Positions 16,772 to 25,504 of a stretch of 64,000 nucleotides of DNA are shown here, piece after piece (within the stretch, counting starts at the first letter, position 1; each line of letters begins with the position of its first letter). Below the pieces are notes generated by a model that did not search any database, was not told the DNA's origin, and saw only the letters and a program-made list of their open reading frames with translations. The stretch covers positions 3,420,676-3,484,675 of the forward strand of contig NZ_JAMQPR010000001.1 in NCBI RefSeq assembly GCF_026151345.1, read 5' to 3'. Origin of the DNA: Leptospira paudalimensis. Lineage in GTDB: Bacteria > Spirochaetota > Leptospiria > Leptospirales > Leptospiraceae. The position numbers and the translations under genes are program-made.

Positions 16772-17903
16772 ACAACCTACCTTGGTTTTTTTCTTCTTTG
16801 ACCAAATTATTCACTGGTTTTCCCATCTTTTGGAAAAATGCATCACCACCTGCGGTCATATCCCAAATTTCACCTCGGAAAAATACATTGATTCCAAGTT
16901 TTACATTGGGATCTTTTAGTCGCCCTAACATTGCATATTTTTTCCATGCTGTTTTTTCTGTGATGGATCCTATATCTTTTGTTGTGACATCTTTTGGATT
17001 CGCATAACCATTGTATCCATTCCATTTTGTCTGCCAGGCATCACTTGGTGAAACAAACGAAGGTACTACTAAAATTTCTGCTTCCGAGTTTTCTAATTCT
17101 TTGTATACTTCAGGGAACCAAGAATCAGCACAAATCATTGTATATAATTTACCAATAGGTGTACGGTAAGTTGGATTTTGATCCAAAGTTCCTTCGACTA
17201 AGAATTGTTTTTCTTCTTCGATGGGAAAAAGTTTACGCACAATTTGTTCATCCACTCTTCCGTCAGGGTGAAAATAAAAACTTACATTCTCCAAGGGGCC
17301 ATCGGTAGGAGTGATTTTTCCTTCTACCACTTTTGGATGAGGTAATACTATGGAACCTGCAACAATCGCCACGCGGTATTCCAACGCCAAACGGGAAAAA
17401 ATTCGTTGGTAACGATCTGCCATCTGCCAAGCTTTCATCCGAAAAAGAGTTTCCTTTAAGTGGTCTTTTGAAAAGGAATTACTAAAGAGATAATGCCATA
17501 GGAAAGACCCAAGATTTTGTTTCACTAACTCTTCCATTGCCTCAGCAATGTTTATTTTTCCAAAGATGGATTTGTCTTCTGCAGTGACAACGAGCCAAGT
17601 CCCAATGTATTCTGGTAAAACCACGATGGACCTGTCGACATAGATGGTTTCGTCTTCTTTTGCTCTTTGAAAGTATTCCTTTAAACTCGAATAAAAACTC
17701 TCTTCCGTAGCGTAACTGTATTTGTTTAGAAAAGGTTCCAATCCAATGACAGTACCTCGTTTGCCTTTGCCTTCAATTTGAATGAAAATTTTTGGTTTGG
17801 GAAGGGCATCGGAAAGAACATTCGGTTCCACTTGCAGTTTTTTGCATTGGATGGTGGCCAATCCAATGGACAGAAAAAGAGTCAAAGAGACAAAAAAACG
17901 CAT
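16755..17903 (-). CDS. nitrilase-superfamily (carbon-nitrogen hydrolase) lipoprotein
   Basis: 382 residues. The first 20 residues MRFFVSLTLFLSIGLATIQC form a lipoprotein signal with Cys20. The mature part has the nitrilase Glu-Lys-Cys triad in recognisable order: VVLPEYIGTW (Glu), EQIVRKLFPIEEEK (Lys) and LYTMICADSWFPE (Cys). Members hydrolyse amides or nitriles, or transfer acyl groups. Being anchored outside the inner membrane it probably acts on a periplasmic substrate. It is the first gene of a three-gene leftward operon with the second GMC pair and is divergent from argG (81-base gap). The link to the GMC enzyme suggests a shared substrate pathway, which is unknown. Confidence 0.8.
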   Translation of the reverse strand: MRFFVSLTLFLSIGLATIQCKKLQVEPNVLSDALPKPKIFIQIEGKGKRGTVIGLEPFLNKYSYATEESFYSSLKEYFQRAKEDETIYVDRSIVVLPEYIGTWLVVTAEDKSIFGKINIAEAMEELVKQNLGSFLWHYLFSNSFSKDHLKETLFRMKAWQMADRYQRIFSRLALEYRVAIVAGSIVLPHPKVVEGKITPTDGPLENVSFYFHPDGRVDEQIVRKLFPIEEEKQFLVEGTLDQNPTYRTPIGKLYTMICADSWFPEVYKELENSEAEILVVPSFVSPSDAWQTKWNGYNGYANPKDVTTKDIGSITEKTAWKKYAMLGRLKDPNVKLGINVFFRGEIWDMTAGGDAFFQKMGKPVNNLVKEEKNQGRLYVFYL

Positions 17904-17984
17904 CCACCAAATCTACACTAGTATTTCAATTCAGACAATATTTAATTGTGTTCTTGGTTTTTTCTTTTATTTTGACCTTATTCT

Positions 17985-19193
17985 ATGAAAGAGAAACCTG
18001 CTCCCAAAAAAATCGTTCTCGCTTACTCAGGTGGACTCGACACCTCTGTCATCCTTGCTTGGTTAAAAGATACCTATGGTTGTGAAGTCATCGCTTTTTG
18101 TGCCGATGTTGGCCAAAAGGAAGAACTCACAGGCCTTGAAGAAAAAGGAAAAAACACCGGAGCATCCAAAGTATACATCCAAGACTTACGATTGGAATTT
18201 GCACGTGATTTTATTTTTCCAGCCATTCGTGGAAATGCCATTTATGAAATGCGATACCTACTTGGAACTTCTCTCGCACGTCCTCTCATCGCAAAAGCGA
18301 TGGCAGAAGTTGCCAAAAAAGAAGGAGCAGATGCATTCTCGCATGGTGCAACTGGAAAAGGTAATGACCAAGTACGTTTTGAACTTACTTTCAAAGCTCT
18401 TTCGCCTAACTTACAAATCATTGCTCCTTGGAGAACATGGAATTTTGGTGGCCGAGCAGATCTTATCGAATATGCAAAGAAAAAAGGAATTCCAGTTCCT
18501 GTAACAGCCGCTAAACCATATAGTATGGATCGAAATCTTATGCACCTTTCGTTTGAAGGTGGGATTTTAGAAGATCCATTCAATGAACCAAAAGAAGATA
18601 TGTTTATCTTAACAGTTTCGCCAGAAAAAGCTCCAGACAAACCAACTTATTTGGAATTGGATTTTGAAAATGGAGATTGTGTTGCAATCGATGGAAAAAA
18701 AATGAACCCACTTGAAGTGATGGAAACCTTAAACGAATTAGGTGGAAAAAATGGAGTAGGTCGTGTGGACATCGTAGAAAACAGACTCGTTGGAATCAAA
18801 TCTCGTGGTGTCTATGAAACACCTGGTGGAACAATCCTCCACATTGCTCACCGAGATTTAGAATCTATCACTCTCGATAGAGACACCCAACACAAAAAAG
18901 ACGAACTCTCTCAAGAATTTGCTAGATACATTTACAATGGACAATGGTATTCCAACCAGATGAATGCACTCCGTGCATACATGGACTACACTCAAAAGTA
19001 TGTCAATGGAACCGTTCGCATCAAATTGTACAAAGGAAATTGTACGGTTGTCGGAAGAAAGTCCAACAAATCATTGTACAACGCTGGCCTTTCTACATTT
19101 GAAAAGGAAGAACTCTACAATCAATATGATGCAGAAGGATTCATCAATTTGTATGGCCTACCAATGAAAGAATGGGCAAGGGTGAACCACTAA
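17985..19193 (+). CDS. argG: argininosuccinate synthase
   Basis: 402 residues. Joins citrulline and aspartate with ATP in arginine synthesis. The N-terminus [20 protein letters not shown] holds the ATP pyrophosphatase motif; GNDQVRFE and [11 protein letters not shown] form the ATP and citrulline site; [11 protein letters not shown] and [20 protein letters not shown] follow as in the family. Length is standard. coaD follows after one base, so the two are cotranscribed although their pathways differ. Confidence 0.97.
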   Translation: MKEKPAPKKIVLAYSGGLDTSVILAWLKDTYGCEVIAFCADVGQKEELTGLEEKGKNTGASKVYIQDLRLEFARDFIFPAIRGNAIYEMRYLLGTSLARPLIAKAMAEVAKKEGADAFSHGATGKGNDQVRFELTFKALSPNLQIIAPWRTWNFGGRADLIEYAKKKGIPVPVTAAKPYSMDRNLMHLSFEGGILEDPFNEPKEDMFILTVSPEKAPDKPTYLELDFENGDCVAIDGKKMNPLEVMETLNELGGKNGVGRVDIVENRLVGIKSRGVYETPGGTILHIAHRDLESITLDRDTQHKKDELSQEFARYIYNGQWYSNQMNALRAYMDYTQKYVNGTVRIKLYKGNCTVVGRKSNKSLYNAGLSTFEKEELYNQYDAEGFINLYGLPMKEWARVNH

Positions 19194-19194
19194 G

Positions 19195-19677
19195 ATGAAA
19201 AATATCGCCGTATACCCTGGTTCGTTTGATCCATTTACGAATGGACATTTAGACATTATACGGCGTGCCCATCCTCTTTTTGAAGAGATCATCATCGCCG
19301 TTGCCATCAATTCCAAAAAAACATCTTTATTCTCACCAGAAGAACGAGTGGAGATGATTGGAAAGGTTTTCCAAGGTTGGGACAAAATCAAAATTGATTC
19401 CTTTGAAGGACTCACTGTGGATTATTGTAAGGAAAAAAATTCTCGGGTCATCCTTCGGGGCCTTCGCGCAGTTACAGATTTTGATTATGAATATGCAATT
19501 TCACTCATGAATAAAAAATTAGCTCCAGAAATTGAAACTTATTTCCTAATGGCTGATAATGAGTACTCTTTTGTGTCGTCTACAATCGTCAAAGAAGTAG
19601 CAAGACACGGCAGAGCAGTATCGAACCAAGTTCCGGATGTTGTTGGCGAAGCACTTGTGAAAAAATTTTCCGTTTGA
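19195..19677 (+). CDS. coaD: phosphopantetheine adenylyltransferase
   Basis: 160 residues. Transfers AMP from ATP to 4'-phosphopantetheine, the next-to-last step of coenzyme A synthesis. The N-terminal nucleotidyltransferase motif is [14 protein letters not shown] (TxGH); [12 protein letters not shown] in the middle and [17 protein letters not shown] near the end (SST motif) are diagnostic. The start lies one base after the argG stop. Confidence 0.96.
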   Translation: MKNIAVYPGSFDPFTNGHLDIIRRAHPLFEEIIIAVAINSKKTSLFSPEERVEMIGKVFQGWDKIKIDSFEGLTVDYCKEKNSRVILRGLRAVTDFDYEYAISLMNKKLAPEIETYFLMADNEYSFVSSTIVKEVARHGRAVSNQVPDVVGEALVKKFSV

Positions 19678-19695
19678 TCGGAACCTTGAGGGTCT

Positions 19696-21804
19696 ATGAA
19701 AACTCGTTCTTCTGTTTTTTACGGTTTCACTTTACTTCTGTTTGGATCCTTAGGTTATTATTTACTCCAAGCTGGGAGTGTCTTAGAAACCGCAAAAAAT
19801 CTATCTGTCACCGCGAGTGAACATTTAGACACAGAAAATTTCTTCAATCGTTTCCACCATCCTTTAGCCTTACTCTTCATTCAAATCATCGTGGTTTGTG
19901 GAAGTGCTCGTTTTGTTGGTTACCTCTTCACCAGAAAATTAAAACAACCATCCGTTATGGGTGAAATTGTAGCTGGGATTTTACTTGGACCATCCTTACT
20001 TGGTTATTATTTCCCAGAAACAATGGGATTTTTATTCCCACCTGCAAGCCTTCCTACACTCGGCACCTTAAGCCAAATTGGTCTCGTTTTATTTATGTTC
20101 ATCATCGGAATGGAATTAGACCTTTCTGTTCTCAAAAACAAAGCCCACTCAGCGATTATCATCAGTCATGCGAGTATCATTTTTCCCTTCTTTTTAGGGA
20201 TGATATTAGCGTATTATTTTTATACTGATTATGCACCCAAAAACGTAGGATTTTTATCATTTTCACTTTTTATGGGAATTGCAATGAGTATCACTGCTTT
20301 CCCTGTCCTTGCGCGAATCTTACAAGAACGAAACCTTACACGTACACCACTTGGTGCCATGGTGTTAACTTGTGCGGCAGCTGATGATATCACTGCCTGG
20401 ATTTTACTCGCGATCATTGTGACTATTTCCAAAGCAGGAAACTTAAACACTGCCTTATTTACGATTGGATTGTCTTTTGCGTATATCTTAACTATGATTT
20501 ATTTAGTAGCACCCTTCCTCAAACGATTGGGTTCTATTTACATTTCGCGTGAAAACTTAACAAGAACAGCTGTTGCTCTCATCTTAATGATTTTATTTTT
20601 ATCTTCACTGACAACAGAAGTGATTGGGATCCATGCTCTATTTGGTGCTTTCCTTGCGGGTGTCATCATGCCTGCGGAAGGGAATTTAAAAAAACTAATC
20701 GCTGAAAAGATAGAAGATATAGCTGTAATTTTATTCCTTCCGATTTTCTTTGTGATCACAGGCCTCCGTACTGAGGTCACACTTCTGAATGGATCTCACC
20801 TATGGCTTGTGTTTGGACTCGTTCTTCTTGTCGCTGTTGTCGGTAAGTTTTTAGGAAGTGCTTTTGCTGCAAGGGTAGCAGGATCCAATTGGGAAGACTC
20901 TTTATCCATTGGTGCTCTCATGAACACACGAGGCCTGATGGAACTAGTTGTCCTCAATATTGGTTATGATTTAGGAATCCTCAGTCCTGAAATATTTGCT
21001 GTGTTTGTGATGATGGCACTTGTCACAACTCTTTCCACTGGACCACTGCTTGATGGAATCCAAAAGTTTTTCACAAAGACTGTAAACGCATCTTATCCAG
21101 AAAAACCATCAGATAGCAAACTCAGAGTGCTTGTTGCTTTTGCCCAAGAAAAAATGGGAAAAAGTTTAGTCAGATTTGCTTTTTCCTTATCGGGAAACCA
21201 AAAGAAAAATTTGGAACTCATTGCTTTGCACATTTCACCTAACGACTCCCTTTCGAATGAAGAAATCAGGAAGTATCGAGATGCTAGTTTTGAAGCGATT
21301 CGCCAAACAGGTTCTAGTTTAGGGATCCAAGTCCAAACAGAATATCGTATTACTGATAATGTCACATACGAAATCGTCAACTTTGCTAAAATCAAACACT
21401 CTGACATCCTGCTCATCGGAGCGGCAAAACCATTGTTCTCTCGAAGTTATACGGGCGGAAAAATCAAAGGCATTCTAAACTACTGTCCAGCCACCGTTGG
21501 GGTTCTCATTGACAATGGCCTTGAAACCATTGAACGAATCGCTATCCTTTACAAAGGGGACAAGGACCCCATCTTAGGTTTTGCTCAAAAACTCACTTCC
21601 TTAAAAGGGATGAAATCAAACAAAATCAAAGTGGAAAATCTGATCCAACCGGAAACAGATTTGAACCCATATCCAATTGCGATCAACCAAATCACAGGGT
21701 ATTCACTGATCCTCATCGATTTGAATGTATGGGAAGAGTTAGGTTTTGAAAAAATGGACCTTCTCCCTACTTCTTTTCTTTTGGTACGATTTTTAACTGC
21801 CTAA
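19696..21804 (+). CDS. CPA2-family cation:proton antiporter with C-terminal universal-stress-like domain
   Basis: 702 residues. An N-terminal hydrophobic helix, then about 12 transmembrane segments (residues 55-450) with GEIVAGILLGPSLLG, AMSITAFPVLARIL, CAAADDITAW (the Asp pair of the ion site), GAFLAGVIMP and MNTRGLMELVVLN. The last 240 residues are soluble and resemble one or two UspA-like domains (LRVLVAFAQEKMG to LLIGAAKPL). The protein exchanges Na+ or K+ for protons across the inner membrane; the soluble part may gate it by nucleotide binding. It is 18 bases after coaD. Confidence 0.92.
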   Translation: MKTRSSVFYGFTLLLFGSLGYYLLQAGSVLETAKNLSVTASEHLDTENFFNRFHHPLALLFIQIIVVCGSARFVGYLFTRKLKQPSVMGEIVAGILLGPSLLGYYFPETMGFLFPPASLPTLGTLSQIGLVLFMFIIGMELDLSVLKNKAHSAIIISHASIIFPFFLGMILAYYFYTDYAPKNVGFLSFSLFMGIAMSITAFPVLARILQERNLTRTPLGAMVLTCAAADDITAWILLAIIVTISKAGNLNTALFTIGLSFAYILTMIYLVAPFLKRLGSIYISRENLTRTAVALILMILFLSSLTTEVIGIHALFGAFLAGVIMPAEGNLKKLIAEKIEDIAVILFLPIFFVITGLRTEVTLLNGSHLWLVFGLVLLVAVVGKFLGSAFAARVAGSNWEDSLSIGALMNTRGLMELVVLNIGYDLGILSPEIFAVFVMMALVTTLSTGPLLDGIQKFFTKTVNASYPEKPSDSKLRVLVAFAQEKMGKSLVRFAFSLSGNQKKNLELIALHISPNDSLSNEEIRKYRDASFEAIRQTGSSLGIQVQTEYRITDNVTYEIVNFAKIKHSDILLIGAAKPLFSRSYTGGKIKGILNYCPATVGVLIDNGLETIERIAILYKGDKDPILGFAQKLTSLKGMKSNKIKVENLIQPETDLNPYPIAINQITGYSLILIDLNVWEELGFEKMDLLPTSFLLVRFLTA

Positions 21805-21846
21805 AGATTCGATTGCTTTTTTCGGTTTCTCCAAGCAACTGGAGAT

Positions 21847-22260
21847 ATGGAAAGAACTTTTATCATGCTTAAACCCGATGCAGTGAAAAACAAACACATC
21901 GGTGACATCCTTCAGAGAATCGAAAAAGAAGGATTTAAAATCCTAGGAATGAAATTCCTAAAACTCAGCCTTGAAGACGCAAAACAATTTTACGCAGTCC
22001 ATGCGGCTCGTCCTTTTTACAACGACCTTTGCACCTACATGGCTTCTGGTCCTATCGTGGCATGTGCTCTTGAACGTGACAACGCAGTAACTCACTGGAG
22101 AGACGTAATTGGTGCTACTGACCCGAAAGAAGCAAAAGCAGGAACAATCCGTGCTCTTTTTGCTGAAAGCAAAGAAGCAAATGCGGTTCACGGTTCTGAC
22201 TCTGTCGCAAACGCATTACAAGAAATTGCGTTTTTCTTTAAAGGTTACGAACTTAACTAA
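21847..22260 (+). CDS. ndk: nucleoside diphosphate kinase
   Basis: 137 residues. Balances NTP and dNTP pools by phosphate transfer through a phospho-His. [15 protein letters not shown] at the start, [13 protein letters not shown] in the middle and NAVHGSDS with the active His near residue 117 are all present. Length is standard. A small hairpin follows the stop at 22282-22300. Confidence 0.97.
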   Translation: MERTFIMLKPDAVKNKHIGDILQRIEKEGFKILGMKFLKLSLEDAKQFYAVHAARPFYNDLCTYMASGPIVACALERDNAVTHWRDVIGATDPKEAKAGTIRALFAESKEANAVHGSDSVANALQEIAFFFKGYELN

Positions 22261-22281
22261 GTTCTTGATCAATACAAGGAT

Positions 22282-22300
22282 CGGTTCTGAATAAGAACCG
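22282..22300 (+). terminator. 7-bp inverted repeat after ndk, weak terminator candidate
   Basis: CGGTTCT and AGAACCG form a 7-bp stem with a 5-base loop, 21 bases after the ndk stop. There is no T-run after it, so it may instead be an mRNA-stabilising hairpin, or it may shape translation of the prenyl synthase whose GTG start is 13 bases downstream. Confidence 0.3.
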
Positions 22301-22313
22301 GTTCCAGTCCATC

Positions 22314-23234
22314 GTGCCAATTACCTTCACCGAAATCTTACAAAACTCCAAACGAATTTTTGATTCATTTTTTGATTCCTATACCACAACTTTATTTTCA
22401 CCAAAGACTCGCATAACGGAAGCTTGTTTGTATAGCCTAAAGGCTGGTGGAAAAAGAGTAAGACCTATCTTTGTTTTAAATTCATTTTTTGAACCTAACA
22501 AATTAACACACGGCATCGAAACTAAAGACGATTCTGTTTTACTTGCCTCACTTGCAGTTGAATGCATTCATACCTATTCCCTTATCCACGATGACCTACC
22601 GGCAATGGATGATGATGACACCCGTCGGGGTAAACCAACTTGCCATAAACAATTTGATGAGGCAACGGCCATTTTAGCTGGTGATACACTCAACTCTCTT
22701 AGTTTCTATCTATTATCAATGATGGAAACTGAAGATCCATTTCTCATCCGTGATTCCATTCAAATCCTCCACAAAGGTGCAGGTTTGAAGGGAATGATCC
22801 AAGGACAGATGGAAGACATTGAAGAAGAAAAAAATCCAAGTAAAACAGACCGAGAATCCAAACTACTCTCTATCCATGAAAAAAAAACAGGAGCACTGAT
22901 CGAATCTTCCTTTTTATTAGGGAATCGATTACGACCTGATTGGAAAGAAAGAGAATCTGTACTTTCAAGTTATGCGAAAGAAATTGGGCTTTTATTCCAA
23001 ATCACAGATGATATCCTCGATGTAGAAGGAAATTTAGAAGAACTTGGCAAAACCCCAGGAAAGGATGCAAAAGCAGGGAAATTGACGTACCCAAGTTTGT
23101 ATGGAATGGAAAAAACAAAATCTCTCAGGTCCGAGTCTGTCAACAAAGCCATCTCACTAGCAACTGAACTTTCTTCTATGAATCATGAATTCTTTTTAGG
23201 ATTACCTAAGTACATTGCAGAAAGAAAAAATTAG
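22314..23234 (+). CDS. polyprenyl diphosphate synthase (farnesyl/geranylgeranyl type)
   Basis: 306 residues. Condenses IPP with allylic diphosphates to make C15 or C20 isoprenoids. The first Asp-rich motif is DDLPAMDDDDTRRGKP (about residues 94-109), then GDTLNSLSF, GQMEDIEE, and the second Asp-rich motif QITDDILDVEG with GKDAKAGKLTYP. This is the IspA-like short-chain form. The start is GTG at 22314 with only a poor ribosome site. It overlaps the TlyA-type gene by 20 bases; the prenyl synthase/TlyA pairing is common in bacteria. Confidence 0.93.
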   Translation: MPITFTEILQNSKRIFDSFFDSYTTTLFSPKTRITEACLYSLKAGGKRVRPIFVLNSFFEPNKLTHGIETKDDSVLLASLAVECIHTYSLIHDDLPAMDDDDTRRGKPTCHKQFDEATAILAGDTLNSLSFYLLSMMETEDPFLIRDSIQILHKGAGLKGMIQGQMEDIEEEKNPSKTDRESKLLSIHEKKTGALIESSFLLGNRLRPDWKERESVLSSYAKEIGLLFQITDDILDVEGNLEELGKTPGKDAKAGKLTYPSLYGMEKTKSLRSESVNKAISLATELSSMNHEFFLGLPKYIAERKN

Positions 23235-23988
23235 ACTCGATAACTTTCTCGTTAGGGAAGGGTTTGTACCCGATTTAAAATTAGCCCAATCTTTAATTCT
23301 ATCTGGTTCTGTTCTCGTGAATGATACAGTCATTTCAAAAGTGGGAACTCTGATTACACTAAAAGACAAAGTTAGAACAAAAGAAAAAATAAAGTCTTAT
23401 GTTTCAAGAGGTGCCTACAAACTGTTAGGTGCATTTGATCATTGGAAAGACATTCAAATCAATGGAAAAACATGTATTGATTTGGGAGCTTCCACAGGTG
23501 GATTTTGCCAAGTGTTACTGGAAAAAGGTGCTTCCAAATTATTTGCAGTCGATGTTGGATACGGTCAATTGGCTCAAAAGATTGCCAATGATCCAAAAGT
23601 GACTGTGTTCGACCGCACCCACCTAAAAGAATTACCACAATTATCTTTAGAACCTCTCACGAACGAAACTTGGATCACAATGGATCTTAGTTTCATTTCG
23701 TTGGTCCCTGTATTTTCATTTCTGAAGTTATTGTTTGAGAAATACCCAGAAACTCACTGGAAAGGAATCACCCTTTTTAAACCTCAATTTGAAGTGCATC
23801 CCTCGAAATTAGAGAAAGGTGTTTTGATCGATTCGCAATTGATTGGTTATGCGATCAGAAATGTTTGGCACAAAATCAAACAATCTGATCCAAAAATTAG
23901 ATTTGTTGGTCTTTTGGAATCACCCATCCAAGGGGCCGACGGGAATCGAGAATTTTTAATACGTTGGGAAAGGAAATGGGAGAACTAA
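23215..23988 (+). CDS. TlyA-family rRNA methyltransferase / hemolysin-like protein
   Basis: 257 residues. An N-terminal S4 RNA-binding domain (IRLDNFLVREGFVPDLKLAQ, SLILSGSVLVN) is joined to an FtsJ-like SAM domain (TCIDLGASTGGFCQVLLEKG, KLFAVDVGYGQLA, WITMDLSFISL). Family members 2'-O-methylate 16S/23S rRNA cytidines. The start is a TTG at 23215 inside the end of the prenyl synthase gene; no ATG is available before the S4 domain. The end overlaps the convergent receiver gene by 4 bases. Confidence 0.92.
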   Translation: MQKEKIRLDNFLVREGFVPDLKLAQSLILSGSVLVNDTVISKVGTLITLKDKVRTKEKIKSYVSRGAYKLLGAFDHWKDIQINGKTCIDLGASTGGFCQVLLEKGASKLFAVDVGYGQLAQKIANDPKVTVFDRTHLKELPQLSLEPLTNETWITMDLSFISLVPVFSFLKLLFEKYPETHWKGITLFKPQFEVHPSKLEKGVLIDSQLIGYAIRNVWHKIKQSDPKIRFVGLLESPIQGADGNREFLIRWERKWEN

Positions 23989-24350
23989 ACCATAAAACCA
24001 GTAACGGCTTCTTTTAATTGGTCCGTAGAAAATGGTTTCATGAGATAGGCATACGAAGGATTTTGATTGATTCGTTGTTTTGAAGTTTCGTCCAAAAATC
24101 CAGTCAGAAACAAAACAGGAACTGAGAATTGGTCACGTAAAGATTCGGCCGTTTCGATGCCATCGAGTGATCCTTCTAGATTGATGTCCATAAGGATAAG
24201 GTCTGGCACCTTTTCTGAGACAATTTGAAAGGCCTCATCCCCAGATGGTACAACAGCAATCACATGAAAACCAAATGATTCGATTTTCTGTTTGATATTG
24301 AGTCCGAGGAATGGTTCATCCTCGACGATGAGGATGTTCTTTTTCGTCAT
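23985..24350 (-). CDS. stand-alone response regulator receiver
   Basis: 121 residues, only a CheY-like receiver: acidic residues in IVEDEPF, phospho-Asp in LILMDINLEGSLDGIE (about residue 56), Thr in LFLTGF and Lys in YLMKPFS. The DINLEGSLDG form is common in receivers that work with PAS-type histidine kinases. No output domain. No kinase is adjacent, so its partner is unknown. A run of eight C (minus strand) lies just before its putative -10. Confidence 0.9.
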   Translation of the reverse strand: MTKKNILIVEDEPFLGLNIKQKIESFGFHVIAVVPSGDEAFQIVSEKVPDLILMDINLEGSLDGIETAESLRDQFSVPVLFLTGFLDETSKQRINQNPSYAYLMKPFSTDQLKEAVTGFMV

Positions 24351-24361
24351 ATATGCTTTAT

Positions 24362-24375
24362 TTTATAGGGGGGGG
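24362..24375. promoter_or_regulatory. G8 homopolymer beside TTTATA between divergent genes
   Basis: TTTATA (24362-24367; TATAAA on the minus strand, a good -10 for the receiver gene) is followed directly by eight G (24368-24375) in the 49-base gap between the receiver (start 24350) and ferredoxin (start 24400). The G run is unusual in this A/T-rich DNA and would lie in the spacer of the minus-strand promoter. Confidence 0.4.
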
Positions 24376-24399
24376 TCTGTTAAAAAGTAAAAATACTGT

Positions 24400-24633
24400 A
24401 TGGCAGATAAAAGTATCAAACAACCCGAGAATGTACCAGGAAAATACTATGTCGACCAGACTTGTGTTCCCTGCAATGACTGTGTCAAAGAAGCACCGAA
24501 CCTTTTAGAGTACAATGCGGACGAAACGCACATTTTCTTTAAAAAACAACCATCCAATCCAACAGAGGAAAAACAGGCAAAGGCAGCCATGGCAATGTGT
24601 CCTGTCGATGCGATTGGGGACGATGGAGAGTAA
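24400..24633 (+). CDS. ferredoxin, single [4Fe-4S] type
   Basis: 77 residues. Three Cys in TCVPCNDCVKEAP (residues 22-34) and a fourth in AMCPVDAI (residues 66-73) bind one [4Fe-4S] cluster; the second cluster motif of bacterial 2[4Fe-4S] ferredoxins is absent. It is a small soluble electron carrier. No ribosome site is obvious before the ATG at 24400. It abuts the convergent alpha/beta hydrolase gene with no gap. Redox partner unknown. Confidence 0.9.
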   Translation: MADKSIKQPENVPGKYYVDQTCVPCNDCVKEAPNLLEYNADETHIFFKKQPSNPTEEKQAKAAMAMCPVDAIGDDGE

Positions 24634-25503
24634 TTAAGAATTATAGAATTCTCTAATATTCTTTGCTACAACATCAGGCTTTTCTAAATGGATGGCATGT
24701 CTAATTTTTGGAATCCAAACCAATTTGCTTTTTTTGATATAGGATTTCATTTGTTTCATCATAAATGGTGGTGTGATTTCATCTTCAGCACCTGCTAATA
24801 TCAAAGTTGGAATTTTGATCTCTTTCATTTTAGCACCGAAAAAAATCTCATCTTCTCTTCTGAGAGTATTTTCTTGTAAGTATTCATTTGGTTTATCATT
24901 CCAAATCGTAACCAGTGTATGACGAAACAAAAAACCTGGTTCAGGAAATTCTTCACCGTATAAATAACGTAACAACAATACGACTTGCCTTTCCGTTTTT
25001 GGAAATAGAATCTTTCGCATTTTTTCGCGTTCTGGATGTGCAATTCCACCGGGTGCGAGTAAAATTAATTTTTCCACACGATGATTTCTATCATGAAGGA
25101 CTAAGTGTTGGGAAATCAGTCCACCCATCGAATGTCCAACTAAACTAATTTGGCTTAAATTTAGTTTTTCTAAACATTCGAGAAGTAATTCCGCCCAAAC
25201 ATCAATTTGATAAAGGTATTTGACAAGTGGAAGTTTACTCTTTCCATATCCTGGCAAATCAAAAACATACAATGGGTATCCATCATTTAACAATTCTTTT
25301 ACGACTCTTCGGAATCCAAAACTTTCATCTAGTAATCCATGAAAAAAAACGATAGGTTTTTGGTTTCCTTTCCCAAACTTCCAATAAAAAATTTTGTGGC
25401 CTCCCAAGTTGACATAAGAGGGAATTCCACCCATATTTTTCATTGATTTACGTCTCTGGGACTGATAATTTCGATATAGGCTTCGGTAAAAAATTTTAAA
25501 CAT
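24634..25503 (-). CDS. alpha/beta-fold hydrolase
   Basis: 289 residues. Oxyanion motif FFHGLLDESFG, nucleophile elbow LVGHSMGGLISQ (Ser near 126), acid in LAGAEDEITPP and His in IRHAIHLEKP give a complete triad. Esterase, lipase or C-C hydrolase; substrate unknown. The basic N-terminus MFKIFYRSLYRNYQSQRRKS may sit at the membrane. If this start is right, it lies one base from the start of the divergent kinase gene (25505), so its promoter must lie inside that gene; an alternative ATG at 25443 would relax this. Confidence 0.88.
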   Translation of the reverse strand: MFKIFYRSLYRNYQSQRRKSMKNMGGIPSYVNLGGHKIFYWKFGKGNQKPIVFFHGLLDESFGFRRVVKELLNDGYPLYVFDLPGYGKSKLPLVKYLYQIDVWAELLLECLEKLNLSQISLVGHSMGGLISQHLVLHDRNHRVEKLILLAPGGIAHPEREKMRKILFPKTERQVVLLLRYLYGEEFPEPGFLFRHTLVTIWNDKPNEYLQENTLRREDEIFFGAKMKEIKIPTLILAGAEDEITPPFMMKQMKSYIKKSKLVWIPKIRHAIHLEKPDVVAKNIREFYNS

Positions 25504-25504
25504 A

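Noticed and set aside
17925..17950. ACAAT...ATTGT repeat before argG as an ArgR site
   Set aside because: The arms are only 5 bases in A/T-rich DNA and do not resemble a known ARG box closely.
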